Source: ZC4RG29 sp964521255 (lineage in GTDB: Bacteria > Bacteroidota > Bacteroidia > Cytophagales > Cyclobacteriaceae). Taken from it: a DNA stretch of 64,000 bases. The translations under genes and the position numbers were made by a program. Within the stretch, counting starts at the first letter, position 1; every line of letters begins with the position of its first letter. The stretch spans positions 62,001 through 126,000 of the forward strand of contig CAZFRM010000005.1 in assembly GCA_964521255.1 (NCBI GenBank). Reading direction: 5' to 3'. Below the pieces are notes generated by a model. It saw only the letters and a program-made list of their open reading frames with translations. It had not been told where the DNA came from and ran no database searches. Positions 1 through 8,629 of the stretch are shown here, in pieces.

Positions 1-278
1 TCAATGATAAAAAAACAGAAGGCTGCATTCGAACAGAGCGGGCTTATTTAAAAACATTGCATGGCGGTTGCAGCATACCAGCTTTTGGTTATGCGCATTA
101 TGAAGGTGAGCTCATCACCTTAAAAGCAGGCATTATTTCTCTGGATGGACAACGCGTTGTAAAAGTAAAACGCTCAGGGCCACCGGAAGAACATAAAGAG
201 ATTGGGGAAGCCGTTGCAAAAGAAGTTTTGAAAAATGGTGGGAAGGAAATTTTGGAAAGTATCCGATCACAAATGTGA
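1..278 (+). CDS. hemC: Hydroxymethylbilane synthase, C-terminal part (cut by window start)
   Basis: The last 91 codons of porphobilinogen deaminase, which joins four porphobilinogens into hydroxymethylbilane in tetrapyrrole (heme) synthesis in the cytoplasm. The frame is open from base 3. It reads RTERAYLKTL followed by HGGCSIP; the cysteine in GGCS is the family's attachment residue for the dipyrromethane cofactor. The rest is the small C-terminal domain, ending at a TGA. An apparent TTG start at 57 lies inside the conserved domain and is not a real start. Another heme-pathway gene, hemL, lies about 28 kb away on the other strand. Identification is firm; the start is outside the window. Confidence 0.93.
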   Translation, partial: NDKKTEGCIRTERAYLKTLHGGCSIPAFGYAHYEGELITLKAGIISLDGQRVVKVKRSGPPEEHKEIGEAVAKEVLKNGGKEILESIRSQM

Positions 279-364
279 TTAATATTACAAGTTACCCCGC
301 AAGCGATTTACAACAGAAGAGCATGTGAGCTATAACATTTGTTAGTAGCGAGCTTTTAAGATAA

Positions 365-907
365 ATGAGACTATTAATAATAATCCCGGTAATTTCTCTC
401 TTGGTTTTGAGTTGTTCGAAACAGGAGACAAAACTCAACGATTCTTGTATGGATATCATAGAAAGTGATTCATTCTACTTTGCGCTACCGGACTATGGGC
501 AGTATAAAGCAATGTACCGATTGGAAGACTACCTTACTCAAGTGATTGATTCAAGCGTACAAATGATCGACTTTAATTGTGCAGTTGTTATCACTCCCAC
601 GAATAAGCAAATTGATGAATTAAGAGAAATCCTGGGGCAAGACTTTAATGAAAATCTAAAAATTAATACCAGGCATTCTGAAGCAGTGAGGTGTATGATA
701 GAATCTAAAGGTATACCAGCCTTGGCAGCAACGGGACAATTTCTTCGTTTTATTGGAAAGGATCGGACTTGGGATCTGGATATAAGAAAAGATACTTTTC
801 CTGATTGGAAATTCATTCTGTTTAAAGAAAAGAGCGAACCAATGATATTGCTAAGCTTATACATGACGATTGAAGAAGTGGAGCAATATTTCGAGAACGA
901 AGAATAA
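365..907 (+). CDS. Small lipoprotein of unknown function
   Basis: A 180-residue protein with a lipoprotein signal: a hydrophobic stretch, then LVLSC with the lipidated cysteine at residue 17. The mature part is mixed alpha/beta, fairly acidic, with no motif I recognise. The ATG at 365 puts the signal peptide at the very N-terminus, which supports this start. It follows hemC after 86 bp on the same strand; no terminator is obvious between them, so cotranscription is possible. It is a real gene by its signal peptide and coding pattern. I cannot assign a function. Confidence 0.75.
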   Translation: MRLLIIIPVISLLVLSCSKQETKLNDSCMDIIESDSFYFALPDYGQYKAMYRLEDYLTQVIDSSVQMIDFNCAVVITPTNKQIDELREILGQDFNENLKINTRHSEAVRCMIESKGIPALAATGQFLRFIGKDRTWDLDIRKDTFPDWKFILFKEKSEPMILLSLYMTIEEVEQYFENEE

Positions 908-1126
908 GCCCTATAACGACTGTGGCGGTAACTAACGGCTTTGAGACGATCATATGATAACACCGTGGCATTTTTTCTTTCTTTGATCTCTACCATATTT
1001 TTTATAAACTTGATTCCTTAACACCGACTTTCATCAACCACCCGTCACCACAAAGTTGATTGTTCGGTCTTGGCAGCTTGCCTTAACCGTTTGCTATTTG
1101 AAAAACGGAGTATAACTATCTATAAA

Positions 1127-3067
1127 ATGAAAAAATTTTTTACTGCTTTAACATTGATGTTTCTCATCACGCAAACCTCATTTGGTCAATACACAAAATG
1201 GGCGGAGAAAATGGCGGAGACCATCATGAAAACATATCCTGACTCAATGGTGGTGATGCGTTATACATCAATCGTTGAACCAGGTGAAACCATTAAAGAA
1301 GATAAAAAGCGACCGGCAAAATGGAATTACGAAATGGGTACCGTTTTCATGGGCTTTGAAAGACTGTGGCGGACTACCGGTGACTTTCGTTATTATCTCT
1401 ACATGAAAAAAATTCTTGACAGGTTTATTACCGAAGAAGGAAACATACGCACCTACAAGCTCGAAGATTACAATCTTGACAATATTCCTACCGGTCGCCA
1501 GTTGCTTACACTGCACCAGACCCGAAATGAAAAGAAATATAAATTAGCAGCCGATCTTTTACGTAAACAACTTTCATGGCAACCGCGCACAAAGGCAGGA
1601 GGCTTCTGGCATAAGTTGATCTATCCAACGCAAATGTGGCTGGATGGATTATATATGGGGGAACCCTTCAAGGCATCCTACGCTCAAATGACAGGACGCA
1701 TACAAGACTTCGAGGATATTGCTGACCAGTTCATATTGATGGAAAAAGTATCCCGCGATGATGCAACAGGACTTCTTTATCATGGATGGGATGAAAGTCG
1801 TTTACAACGATGGGCCAACCCGGAAACCGGCAAGTCACCAGAGTTCTGGAGCCGTGCTATGGGCTGGTACACTATGGGACTGGTAGATGTGTTGGATTAT
1901 TTTCCAAAAGATCATCCCAAGCGAAAAGATCTTATCGACATTCTTAATCGCCTTGCTACTGCTATAACAAAATATCAGGATCCATCTTCCAGTGTTTGGT
2001 GGCAGGTCACTGATAAAGGAGGTCAGGCTGGCAACTACCTTGAGTCCTCCGGCTCTTCTATGTTTGTTTATGGTCTGGCGAAAGGTGTTCGGATGGGCTA
2101 CTTGGATGAGAGCTATATTTCCGTTGTTAGAAAAGCCGCAGAGGGTCTTGGCAAGAATTTTATCGAAACTGATGCTGAAGGTGTAGTACACTTAACCAAA
2201 GCGGTGGGTGGTGCAGGATTGGGTGGCAATCCTTATCGCGATGGCAGCTATGCGTATTATATTAAAGAACCTACCCGGGCGGATGACCTGAAAGCAATCG
2301 GTCCGTTTATACAAGCCTGCATTGAAGTAGACATGCTTAATAATCTTTCCATTGGAAAAGGAAAAAATATTGTGGTTGATAATTATTTCAATAATGAAAC
2401 CCGTAACGATGTGTCGTTTCATTATACCTGGGAAGATCATTTTGATTCAGGGTTTTCCTGGTGGGGATCCATCTTCAATGATTTCGGTGCCACTACATCA
2501 ACGTTAAAGGCAGCGCCGACAAATGAAAATCTTCAATCGGCCGATGTTTACATTATTGTTGATCCGGATACAAAGAAAGAAACACCCAAACCAAATTTCA
2601 TTCAATCAGAAAATATTACGGTCATTAAAGATTGGGTAACCAATGGAGGCGTGTTGGTGCTTTTCGCAAACGACACAGCCAATTGTGAGATAAAACACTT
2701 TAATGAACTGGCTAAAGCATTTGGTATTCAATTCACCAACAAGAGTCGCAACATGGTGAAGAATGATGTGTACGAGCAAGGTAAACTTCTCATTCCTGCA
2801 AAGCACCCTATCTTTAAAGACACGAAACAAATTTTTATAAAGGAGCTTGTTACACTTTCAGTCAGCAAGCCGGCAAAATCTGTATTGAAGGAAGGTAAGG
2901 ATGTAATTATGGCAACCGCTACCGTTGGCAAAGGAACTGTATTTGTGTTAGGCGATCCCTGGTTGTACAACGAATATGTTAATGGCAGAAAACTTCCTGC
3001 AGCGTACGAAAATTTCGAAGCAGCGAAAGATCTTGCAGAATGGCTATTGGGGAAATGTACCAATTAG
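1127..3067 (+). CDS. GH105 (GH88-type) unsaturated glucuronyl/rhamnogalacturonyl hydrolase with extra C-terminal domain
   Basis: A secreted hydrolase of the GH88/GH105 (alpha/alpha)6-barrel families, which remove the unsaturated uronic acid left by polysaccharide lyases. Residues 1-20 are a signal peptide ending SFGQ. The barrel spans roughly 25-375, with LDNIPTG (Asp about 118), MWLDGLYMG (Asp about 173) and WSRAMGWY, the positions where family members carry their catalytic acids and substrate contacts. A further 250 residues follow, with a Rossmann/amidotransferase-like pattern (VYIIVDPD, GGVLVLFAND, GKGTVFVLGDPW) resembling DUF4350. The ATG at 1127 is preferred over one at 1070 because it places the signal peptide first. 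No lyase or SusCD gene is nearby, so the substrate is unknown. Confidence 0.85.
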   Translation: MKKFFTALTLMFLITQTSFGQYTKWAEKMAETIMKTYPDSMVVMRYTSIVEPGETIKEDKKRPAKWNYEMGTVFMGFERLWRTTGDFRYYLYMKKILDRFITEEGNIRTYKLEDYNLDNIPTGRQLLTLHQTRNEKKYKLAADLLRKQLSWQPRTKAGGFWHKLIYPTQMWLDGLYMGEPFKASYAQMTGRIQDFEDIADQFILMEKVSRDDATGLLYHGWDESRLQRWANPETGKSPEFWSRAMGWYTMGLVDVLDYFPKDHPKRKDLIDILNRLATAITKYQDPSSSVWWQVTDKGGQAGNYLESSGSSMFVYGLAKGVRMGYLDESYISVVRKAAEGLGKNFIETDAEGVVHLTKAVGGAGLGGNPYRDGSYAYYIKEPTRADDLKAIGPFIQACIEVDMLNNLSIGKGKNIVVDNYFNNETRNDVSFHYTWEDHFDSGFSWWGSIFNDFGATTSTLKAAPTNENLQSADVYIIVDPDTKKETPKPNFIQSENITVIKDWVTNGGVLVLFANDTANCEIKHFNELAKAFGIQFTNKSRNMVKNDVYEQGKLLIPAKHPIFKDTKQIFIKELVTLSVSKPAKSVLKEGKDVIMATATVGKGTVFVLGDPWLYNEYVNGRKLPAAYENFEAAKDLAEWLLGKCTN

Positions 3068-3073
3068 ATGATT

Positions 3074-3114
3074 TACCAATTTAATCGACACATAGGTACA
3101 TCGATTAATTGGTA
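3074..3114. terminator. Inverted repeat between convergent genes
   Basis: Arms of about 14 bases at 3074-3088 and 3101-3114 pair with one bulge around a 12-base loop, filling the gap between the GH105 gene and the convergent PorE-like gene. Position and symmetry suggest a bidirectional terminator. The T-tracts are weak, so this is inference. Confidence 0.5.
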
Positions 3115-3116
3115 TA

Positions 3117-5120
3117 TTATTTCGCAGTGCCTTCGAGGATTTCAATCTCTGTCCTTCTGTTGATTTCTCTTCCGCCTTCCTCATCATCATTAGAAACGAT
3201 GGGGCGGTCAGAGCCGTATCCTTTTGCAGTGAGACGTGAAGCGGTGATACCTTTTGAAACAAGATAATCAACAACGGCTGTCGCACGCTTTAAAGAGAGT
3301 ACCTTGTTGGTTGCCGCAGACCCGAGGTTATCCGTATGACCGTTGATCTGGACTTTAAGATTTGGGTTACTGGCCAAAAGCTTGTCAATATTTTCCAACT
3401 CAACGATTGATTCTGCTTTGAAGTCGGATTTACCACTATCAAAGAAAATGTTTTTCAATACAACCTTCGAACCAACTTCCGCTTTCACCATGATAATGTG
3501 CGTGTCAATCTCCTGGTACTCGGCAAACTTTGGCAGGTTAAAGTTGATGGAGTTAAATAGATAGCCTGTACGTTCTGTAGCCACACCGTAGTTTCCTCCG
3601 TGTGGAATAACAAGTTCAAAATCACCTGACGAGGCATCTGAGGTGATTTTTGTTATCACTTTCTTGGTAGTGTTATCCACCAGCGTAATTGTAGCCTCCA
3701 ATGGGTCGGCTGTATTTTCATCAATAACTTTACCGCGCAATACGGTAACAACACGCTTCGCCTTGCTTTCATGAACAATGGGGTCAATGAAATCTTCAAC
3801 TTTAGGTTTCTCAACTTTAGGTTGCGTTTTGGCCTGTGCTACAACTTCAACAGGTTTAGGTTTAGGTTTGTACTTAGGTTCAAGAAAAGTAACGGAGTAA
3901 ATATCAGCATCGCCAAGACCACCTTCCTTCAAGGTTGAGAAGTATCCTTTTTTCTTGTCTGCTGATATTGTAAAAAAGCCGTCGTACTCCCAGGTGTTAA
4001 TAGGCCAACCGATGTTCTCAGGTTTCTGCCATTTACCATCTTTAAATTCACTAAAAAAAATATCACTGTTACCCAATGTAGGGTGTCCGTCAGAAGAAAA
4101 GTAAAGGGTTACGCCGTCGGGATGAATGAAGGGTGCATCTTCGTTTCCTTCTGTATTAATTTTAGGTCCGAGATTTACGGCCTTCCCCCACTCTCCTTTA
4201 CTATCGAGTTCGCTCACATACAAGTCAAGTTCACCGTAACCATTATTTCTATTGCTTGCAAAGTAGAGTTTCTTACCATCTGCCGATATACTTGCGCTGG
4301 TTTCCCAGAAAAGAGATGTGTTAATATTTTTATTCAACGGCGTTGGCTTTGTCCATTGATCTCCTTCCAGTTTTGAAATGTAAATGTCACCCGCACCCTC
4401 CTCATAATATAGAAACAAAGTTTTTCCATCCGGCGACAACGAAGCGGCGGCATCATTATACTTTTGATTGATATTGGTGCTTATCTTCTTTGGAGCCTCC
4501 CAGGTATCGCCACTCCTTCGGGTGATATAAATATCTTCATAGTTTGTTCCTGCTTTAGCGATCCTTTCATCGTCCGTTCTGTTCGATGTAAAAATCAACA
4601 CACTTCCGTCCGAAGAAATCAATGGTGAATAATCATTGTAGGCAGAATTAATTGGTTTAATATTCTCAATAATAACATTCAGTTCGTATTGTGAAAGTGA
4701 ATCAGCTATCCGGCATTCAGCAATTTTTCTATCAGCAATTTCCCCCAGATTTTTTTTCTTCTTTTTGAAGCTCTCAAACTGATCGATAGCCTTTTTAAAC
4801 TCATTCGTATTTTGAAAGGCAACACCCAAATGGTAGTTGATATCATCATTGATAGATGGATTGAGTCGATAGGCTTTGTCAATATATCCGGCAGCTTTTG
4901 ACTTTGTCTCCGAGTAGAGATACGACATACCAACTTTCAAATTTACGTTGGCATCATCAGGATTAAGATTTAATGCATCAAGGTAAAAGGCTAATGCTTT
5001 TTTATAATCTTTCTTGCCGTAAAGCAAGTCTCCTTGCTTTACAAGATCCTTTGCACTTTGGCCGTATCCTGAAAAGAAAAATGAAACAAGAATCAGTGTA
5101 GTTAAAAAATGCCTGGTCAT
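3117..5120 (-). CDS. PorE-like TPR / beta-propeller / OmpA_C outer-membrane protein (copy 1)
   Basis: A 667-residue exported protein with four parts in order: signal peptide (to about 21, ending GYGQ), TPR helices (about 22-140), PD40/WD40-like propeller repeats (about 155-415, with repeated SPDGKTLF and SADGKKLYFASN strands), a carboxypeptidase-regulatory-like domain (about 455-535), and an OmpA_C peptidoglycan-binding domain (about 550-660; NGHTDNLG, SLKRA, EINRRTEIEI). Order and length match PorE, a type IX secretion component that links the outer-membrane machinery to peptidoglycan. A close paralogue lies at 22567-24597. The role in secretion is inferred from architecture only; many Bacteroidota have several proteins of this type. 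Confidence 0.85.
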   Translation of the reverse strand: MTRHFLTTLILVSFFFSGYGQSAKDLVKQGDLLYGKKDYKKALAFYLDALNLNPDDANVNLKVGMSYLYSETKSKAAGYIDKAYRLNPSINDDINYHLGVAFQNTNEFKKAIDQFESFKKKKKNLGEIADRKIAECRIADSLSQYELNVIIENIKPINSAYNDYSPLISSDGSVLIFTSNRTDDERIAKAGTNYEDIYITRRSGDTWEAPKKISTNINQKYNDAAASLSPDGKTLFLYYEEGAGDIYISKLEGDQWTKPTPLNKNINTSLFWETSASISADGKKLYFASNRNNGYGELDLYVSELDSKGEWGKAVNLGPKINTEGNEDAPFIHPDGVTLYFSSDGHPTLGNSDIFFSEFKDGKWQKPENIGWPINTWEYDGFFTISADKKKGYFSTLKEGGLGDADIYSVTFLEPKYKPKPKPVEVVAQAKTQPKVEKPKVEDFIDPIVHESKAKRVVTVLRGKVIDENTADPLEATITLVDNTTKKVITKITSDASSGDFELVIPHGGNYGVATERTGYLFNSINFNLPKFAEYQEIDTHIIMVKAEVGSKVVLKNIFFDSGKSDFKAESIVELENIDKLLASNPNLKVQINGHTDNLGSAATNKVLSLKRATAVVDYLVSKGITASRLTAKGYGSDRPIVSNDDEEGGREINRRTEIEILEGTAK

Positions 5121-5328
5121 GAAAAAAGTAATTGAAACAAAACCTGTTAAAGGCGTACCAAAGTATTAAACTATTCGGGATTGGGCAACCCGGGTTTCTT
5201 AAGGGCCATGTAAGATTTAATGCGTATACGCTACATAATCATGTATATAAAGTTATAACGGCATCTATAATGCTGATCGCATCAGACAAAGTGTTATAAA
5301 TGCGCGCCAGAGGGGAACTACATTATTA

Positions 5329-5512
5329 ATCGTTTAGTGATTTAGTGCTACTTAGTTCATTCAAAAATCTATGATACAAACGAAAAAATGGCAGTAAGCA
5401 AATGGCAATAGGCAATTTTGCCTACTGCGATTGCCTATTGCCTACTTTTCAACATTGGTTAATATCTGTTGATAAAATGTTTTATATAGTTAGTAAATGA
5501 TGCTCTCATTAA
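5329..5512 (+). repeat. ~184-bp dispersed intergenic repeat, copy 1
   Basis: This stretch matches 22194-22376 base for base apart from a handful of substitutions and single-base indels. It holds a hairpin with 12-base arms at 5404-5415 and 5431-5442 (GGCAATAGGCAA and its complement). It lies between two minus-strand genes, in a 490-bp gap that holds no credible open reading frame. Both copies have the same orientation on the plus strand. Confidence 0.9.
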
Positions 5513-5610
5513 TATATGGTGCACATGCAATGCCATTGGCAAAATAAAGTTTTTTAAAGAGGTTCTCAGCTTCATCCTGATGCGATAACAGGAGGTTATT
5601 GCAACAATAG

Positions 5611-6603
5611 CTATTTGATTTTCTCCAGCTTGGCTTGAAATCCCTTAACAAGAGATCGTTGTTGTGTTATCTTATCTTTCAATAAATTTTGTTCCTGAAG
5701 ATTTACCTGGATTTCCTCCTCAAGTTTTTCAATGTTTGCGCGGCTCTTTACAATTTTCTTATTCAATGAATTAACATTATCCCTGAAATTGTTCTTTTCT
5801 TTTTCCAGGGCATTCAATTTCTTGTTTTCAATTTTCTTTGCTTCTTTGTCATCAGTAGAACTCACAACCCTTTTTTGCTGGATTATTTCTTCATTTTTTA
5901 ATTCTTGTTGCCTGGCGTTAGCCTTTATATCGACTTCGGAATTGACAATAGCAGTTTCATTGTTACTTATTTCCGTATGCATTTTTTCATTTTGCTTTTT
6001 TAGTTTGCTCAAATTGCTTTCAAGATCATTCAATATTTTTTCCTGTGATTTTACCTGATCTGAAACTTTCTCACGATAAGCGACTGCACCAAAGTTCTTA
6101 ACAAATGACTTCAGTTTTGAAAATCTATCTTCATCTGAATTTTCACTAATAAACACGCCCTGGTCTTCTACAAAAGTTATTATTCTTGCCCCACTATCTA
6201 ACGGGGTCACCTTCACAAAAACGTTCAACGGAGTTTGAGCAATTTCCTTGATGATTGTTTGCTGAATAGATACCTCATTACCGGACTTTACAAATTTTGA
6301 TTTTGTTTTATTCTTAATGCTCTTTTCGATATCTCTTTGTATATCCTCCACAGTAACTTCAGGAATATCTAATTGTACACCCGGGTTTTCTCCTTTGCTC
6401 ATAGTTGTAGTGACCGGTGTAACTACAATCGGTTTAGGATCAAGCTTGGGTATATTGATCTTTTCAACTTGTGAGGTGTTATTAACCCGTTGTAACTCTT
6501 TTTTTGATTGAATGGAATCGGAGGCAGTTTTTGATTTTTGAGCCGACACAATGAATGTTGACAAACAGAGAATAGCAATAAGCGTAAAATTTTTACCTGT
6601 CAT
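5611..6603 (-). CDS. Secreted coiled-coil protein of unknown function
   Basis: A 330-residue protein with an N-terminal signal peptide (to about residue 21, ending FIVSAQ). A lysine- and asparagine-rich middle section follows. The C-terminal half (about 170-330) has the heptad pattern of a long coiled coil, rich in K, E, N and Q, with stretches such as LEKEKNNFRDNVNSLNKK. I recognise no catalytic domain. It probably sits in the periplasm as a structural or tethering protein. It lies upstream of the PorE-like gene on the same strand, but the 490-bp gap containing a repeat argues against one operon. The ATG at 6603 puts the signal peptide at residue 1. Confidence 0.8.
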   Translation of the reverse strand: MTGKNFTLIAILCLSTFIVSAQKSKTASDSIQSKKELQRVNNTSQVEKINIPKLDPKPIVVTPVTTTMSKGENPGVQLDIPEVTVEDIQRDIEKSIKNKTKSKFVKSGNEVSIQQTIIKEIAQTPLNVFVKVTPLDSGARIITFVEDQGVFISENSDEDRFSKLKSFVKNFGAVAYREKVSDQVKSQEKILNDLESNLSKLKKQNEKMHTEISNNETAIVNSEVDIKANARQQELKNEEIIQQKRVVSSTDDKEAKKIENKKLNALEKEKNNFRDNVNSLNKKIVKSRANIEKLEEEIQVNLQEQNLLKDKITQQRSLVKGFQAKLEKIK

Positions 6604-6668
6604 AGCAAATGGGTTTATTAGAGAAAAACAAAATGAGATTTGTCAATGTTTACTGTCGCATAGAAAAA

Positions 6669-7409
6669 TCAATTCCGATGGGCTTTAACCATCGTTTTCA
6701 TTATCCATGCAAGTTCATTAATACACCCTGAAAGTTGTTGAAAATCCTCAATCACAAAATACTCCTTCTGAAAGACGTCTTTACGAAAAGGCATATTAAG
6801 GATTCTCTCCACATCAAATGGATGACGTCCAGGCTTTGAATCATGCAGCGAATAAACCGTCTCTCCTTTTGAGCTGAGAATTCCGGCACCATAAATCCTT
6901 AATTGTCCTTTATCACGAATAAGGCCAAACTCAACCGTGAACCAATATATTCTTGACATTAATTCGATTGCCCAGGGATTGTCGATGTAGCGAAGGGCGA
7001 TCTTGCTCAATTCCTGCAAATAGGAAACAACATCATGGTTTGTAAGTAAAGGAACATGACCAAATACATCATGGAACATATCGGGCTCTTCCAGGTAATC
7101 CAGTTCACTAAGTTTTCTTAGCCACGTACTCGCCGGAAATTTTTTATTGGAGAGTAACTCAAAAAAATCTTTATCAGGAATTAATCCGGGTACCACCACA
7201 AGTTCCCATCCGGTATACTTCTTCAGTAATGAATTCGTCTCGTCAAAGCGTGGTATTTTGTCTGCAACAAAATTTACGCGATGAATACCATCAATGTATT
7301 CCTGAATTGCTGCGCCACTTAACTGCGGCAACTGGCGTTCATAAAGAAGTTTCCAAACCTGAAAGTCTTCTTCCGTATACTTTTCATATTCCTGACGCAT
7401 CTGCTCCAT
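6669..7409 (-). CDS. phhA: Phenylalanine 4-hydroxylase
   Basis: Hydroxylates phenylalanine to tyrosine with a pterin cofactor, O2 and non-heme iron. At 246 residues it is a bacterial single-domain enzyme without the animal regulatory domain. MFHDVFGHVPLL supplies the two iron-binding histidines and YWFTVEFGL the iron-binding glutamate, giving the full 2-His-1-Glu site. The ATG at 7409 is the first in frame. The upstream DUF3052 gene ends 40 bp away on the same strand if its frameshift is bridged, so the two are probably cotranscribed. Identification is secure. Confidence 0.95.
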   Translation of the reverse strand: MEQMRQEYEKYTEEDFQVWKLLYERQLPQLSGAAIQEYIDGIHRVNFVADKIPRFDETNSLLKKYTGWELVVVPGLIPDKDFFELLSNKKFPASTWLRKLSELDYLEEPDMFHDVFGHVPLLTNHDVVSYLQELSKIALRYIDNPWAIELMSRIYWFTVEFGLIRDKGQLRIYGAGILSSKGETVYSLHDSKPGRHPFDVERILNMPFRKDVFQKEYFVIEDFQQLSGCINELAWIMKTMVKAHRN

Positions 7410-7449
7410 ATTCTTATAACACTATCTGAGCGTTTGATTTCTCAACTAT

Positions 7450-7859
7450 TCAGTTTCTATCCTTTATCCGAAAAACAAATTTCAAACCTGACCAAACTTC
7501 ATCCACAGCACAAACTTTTACATCGACAAGGCCTTCCTTCAATCCAAAATCCCGGATAGCATTTTCGTCAAGATCAGTTTTTTTACCTTTGCCGATTTCT
7601 TCGGCCATGATATCCAAAGTGAACCGTCTTTATTTAAACTTTTTTGCGCGCGTAAAAATTCTTTTTGAAAAGCCTTTCTATCGGTAACAAAAACATGGAT
7701 AAAATCCAGTTGACCTGACAGCTTTGCTTTAACATCGATTTCTTCAGGCAATTGGTGAAGCCAGTCAAAATATTTTTCAGGTGGCTGAAAGAAATACAAT
7801 TTGGTATGCGGCTTAATTCCTAATTTTTTCCCCAATGGTGTACCCGAATAACCCGCCAT
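7450..7859 (-). pseudogene. DUF3052-family gene, frameshifted at an A7 run
   Basis: The frame from the ATG at 7859 reads MAGYSGTPLGKKLGIK and later LWISWPKKSAK, typical of the short DUF3052 proteins, then leaves the family pattern and stops at 7539. The missing C-terminus is present in the -1 frame: TDLDENAIRDFGL, then VDVKVCAVDEVWSGLKF, ending at 7450. The switch falls on seven A's in mRNA sense (bases 7578-7584). With one more A, or a -1 slip on A-AAA-AAA, the product would be 136 residues, the normal family length. A TTG at 7886 is an alternative start, but the family begins MAGYSG. This may be a sequencing error, a recent mutation or functional slippage. Molecular function is unknown. Confidence 0.85.
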
Positions 7860-7952
7860 AATTATTGTGATTGGCTGTGCAACCAAGTTAATAATTGATT
7901 TATCAATTCCCTAGTAATTGAACACGTAGGAAGATTGCAATGGAACAAAAAA

Positions 7953-7975
7953 AATGCCCCGTAAAACGAGGCATT
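7953..7975 (-). terminator. Rho-independent terminator after the LPP20-like gene
   Basis: In minus-strand sense, AATGCCTCG and CGGGGCATT pair across a TTTTA loop (one mismatch), followed directly by a run of eight T's. It lies 22 bp past the stop of the 7998-8561 gene. This is a textbook intrinsic terminator. Confidence 0.88.
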
Positions 7976-7997
7976 CTTTATCAAAATTTATACACGC

Positions 7998-8561
7998 TTA
8001 GTTCGAGAACTTATCCATTTCCTTATCAAAGGTTTCCTTGAACTTCTCGTAATCATAATCAATCCTTAAGCGTTCGTCTTTAGAGAGACGTTCGTTGTAA
8101 GAAGAAACAAGATCATCGGCTGACAATTCTATGGCAACATATGTTTTATACGTACCATCATTGGTCTTCACCTGTTTTTCGCAGATGGTTTTTAAGCCTT
8201 GAAGTCTTTGATTAACGATCTCGCGGTTCAATTGCTCGAATCGTTCTTCAACTTCTTCCTTGTTGTTCAATTCACGCGAATTAAGATAGTTGTCGGTTAC
8301 AGCCTTAACGGTTGTCTCGATACTGGCTGCCAGTTCTCCGCGAGCATTTGACAACGCCTTCTTTTTGGAGGCTACAAGGTCCTGGCTTTCGCCAAGCGAA
8401 TTAGCTCTGAAAAATTTATTGTTAGTAAAAAAATCAGAACCTGAACACGGGATGTTAACTTCTGTTTCACCTTTGGGAAGTTTCTGTTTCGACTTACAGC
8501 CAAACATCATCGCTCCGGCCAAGGCAAAAAGTACAAAAGAAGAGATGGATAAATTTTTCAT
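7998..8561 (-). CDS. LPP20-family-like lipoprotein
   Basis: A 187-residue protein with a lipoprotein signal (hydrophobic segment, then AMMFGC near residue 22). The body carries the pattern of LPP20-like proteins: an ASKKKALSNARGELAASI helix followed by a region ending in TYVAIELSADDLV. These envelope proteins are poorly understood; the N-terminal lipid suggests outer-membrane anchoring. The gene upstream on the same strand (8630-9988) encodes a larger lipoprotein with the same domain, 68 bp away, so they look like an operon of related lipoproteins. A strong terminator follows the stop. The family assignment rests on pattern recognition. Confidence 0.78.
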   Translation of the reverse strand: MKNLSISSFVLFALAGAMMFGCKSKQKLPKGETEVNIPCSGSDFFTNNKFFRANSLGESQDLVASKKKALSNARGELAASIETTVKAVTDNYLNSRELNNKEEVEERFEQLNREIVNQRLQGLKTICEKQVKTNDGTYKTYVAIELSADDLVSSYNERLSKDERLRIDYDYEKFKETFDKEMDKFSN

Positions 8562-8629
8562 ATTATAATTTATTAGTGTAGTTATTTGTTACAGGCAATT
8601 TAAATACCAATTTAAATTAAACTTCAAAT

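Noticed and set aside
2728..3063. Antisense ORF of 111 codons inside the GH105 gene
   Set aside because: It lies opposite a clearly conserved coding region and has no recognisable domain; it is a shadow of the real gene.
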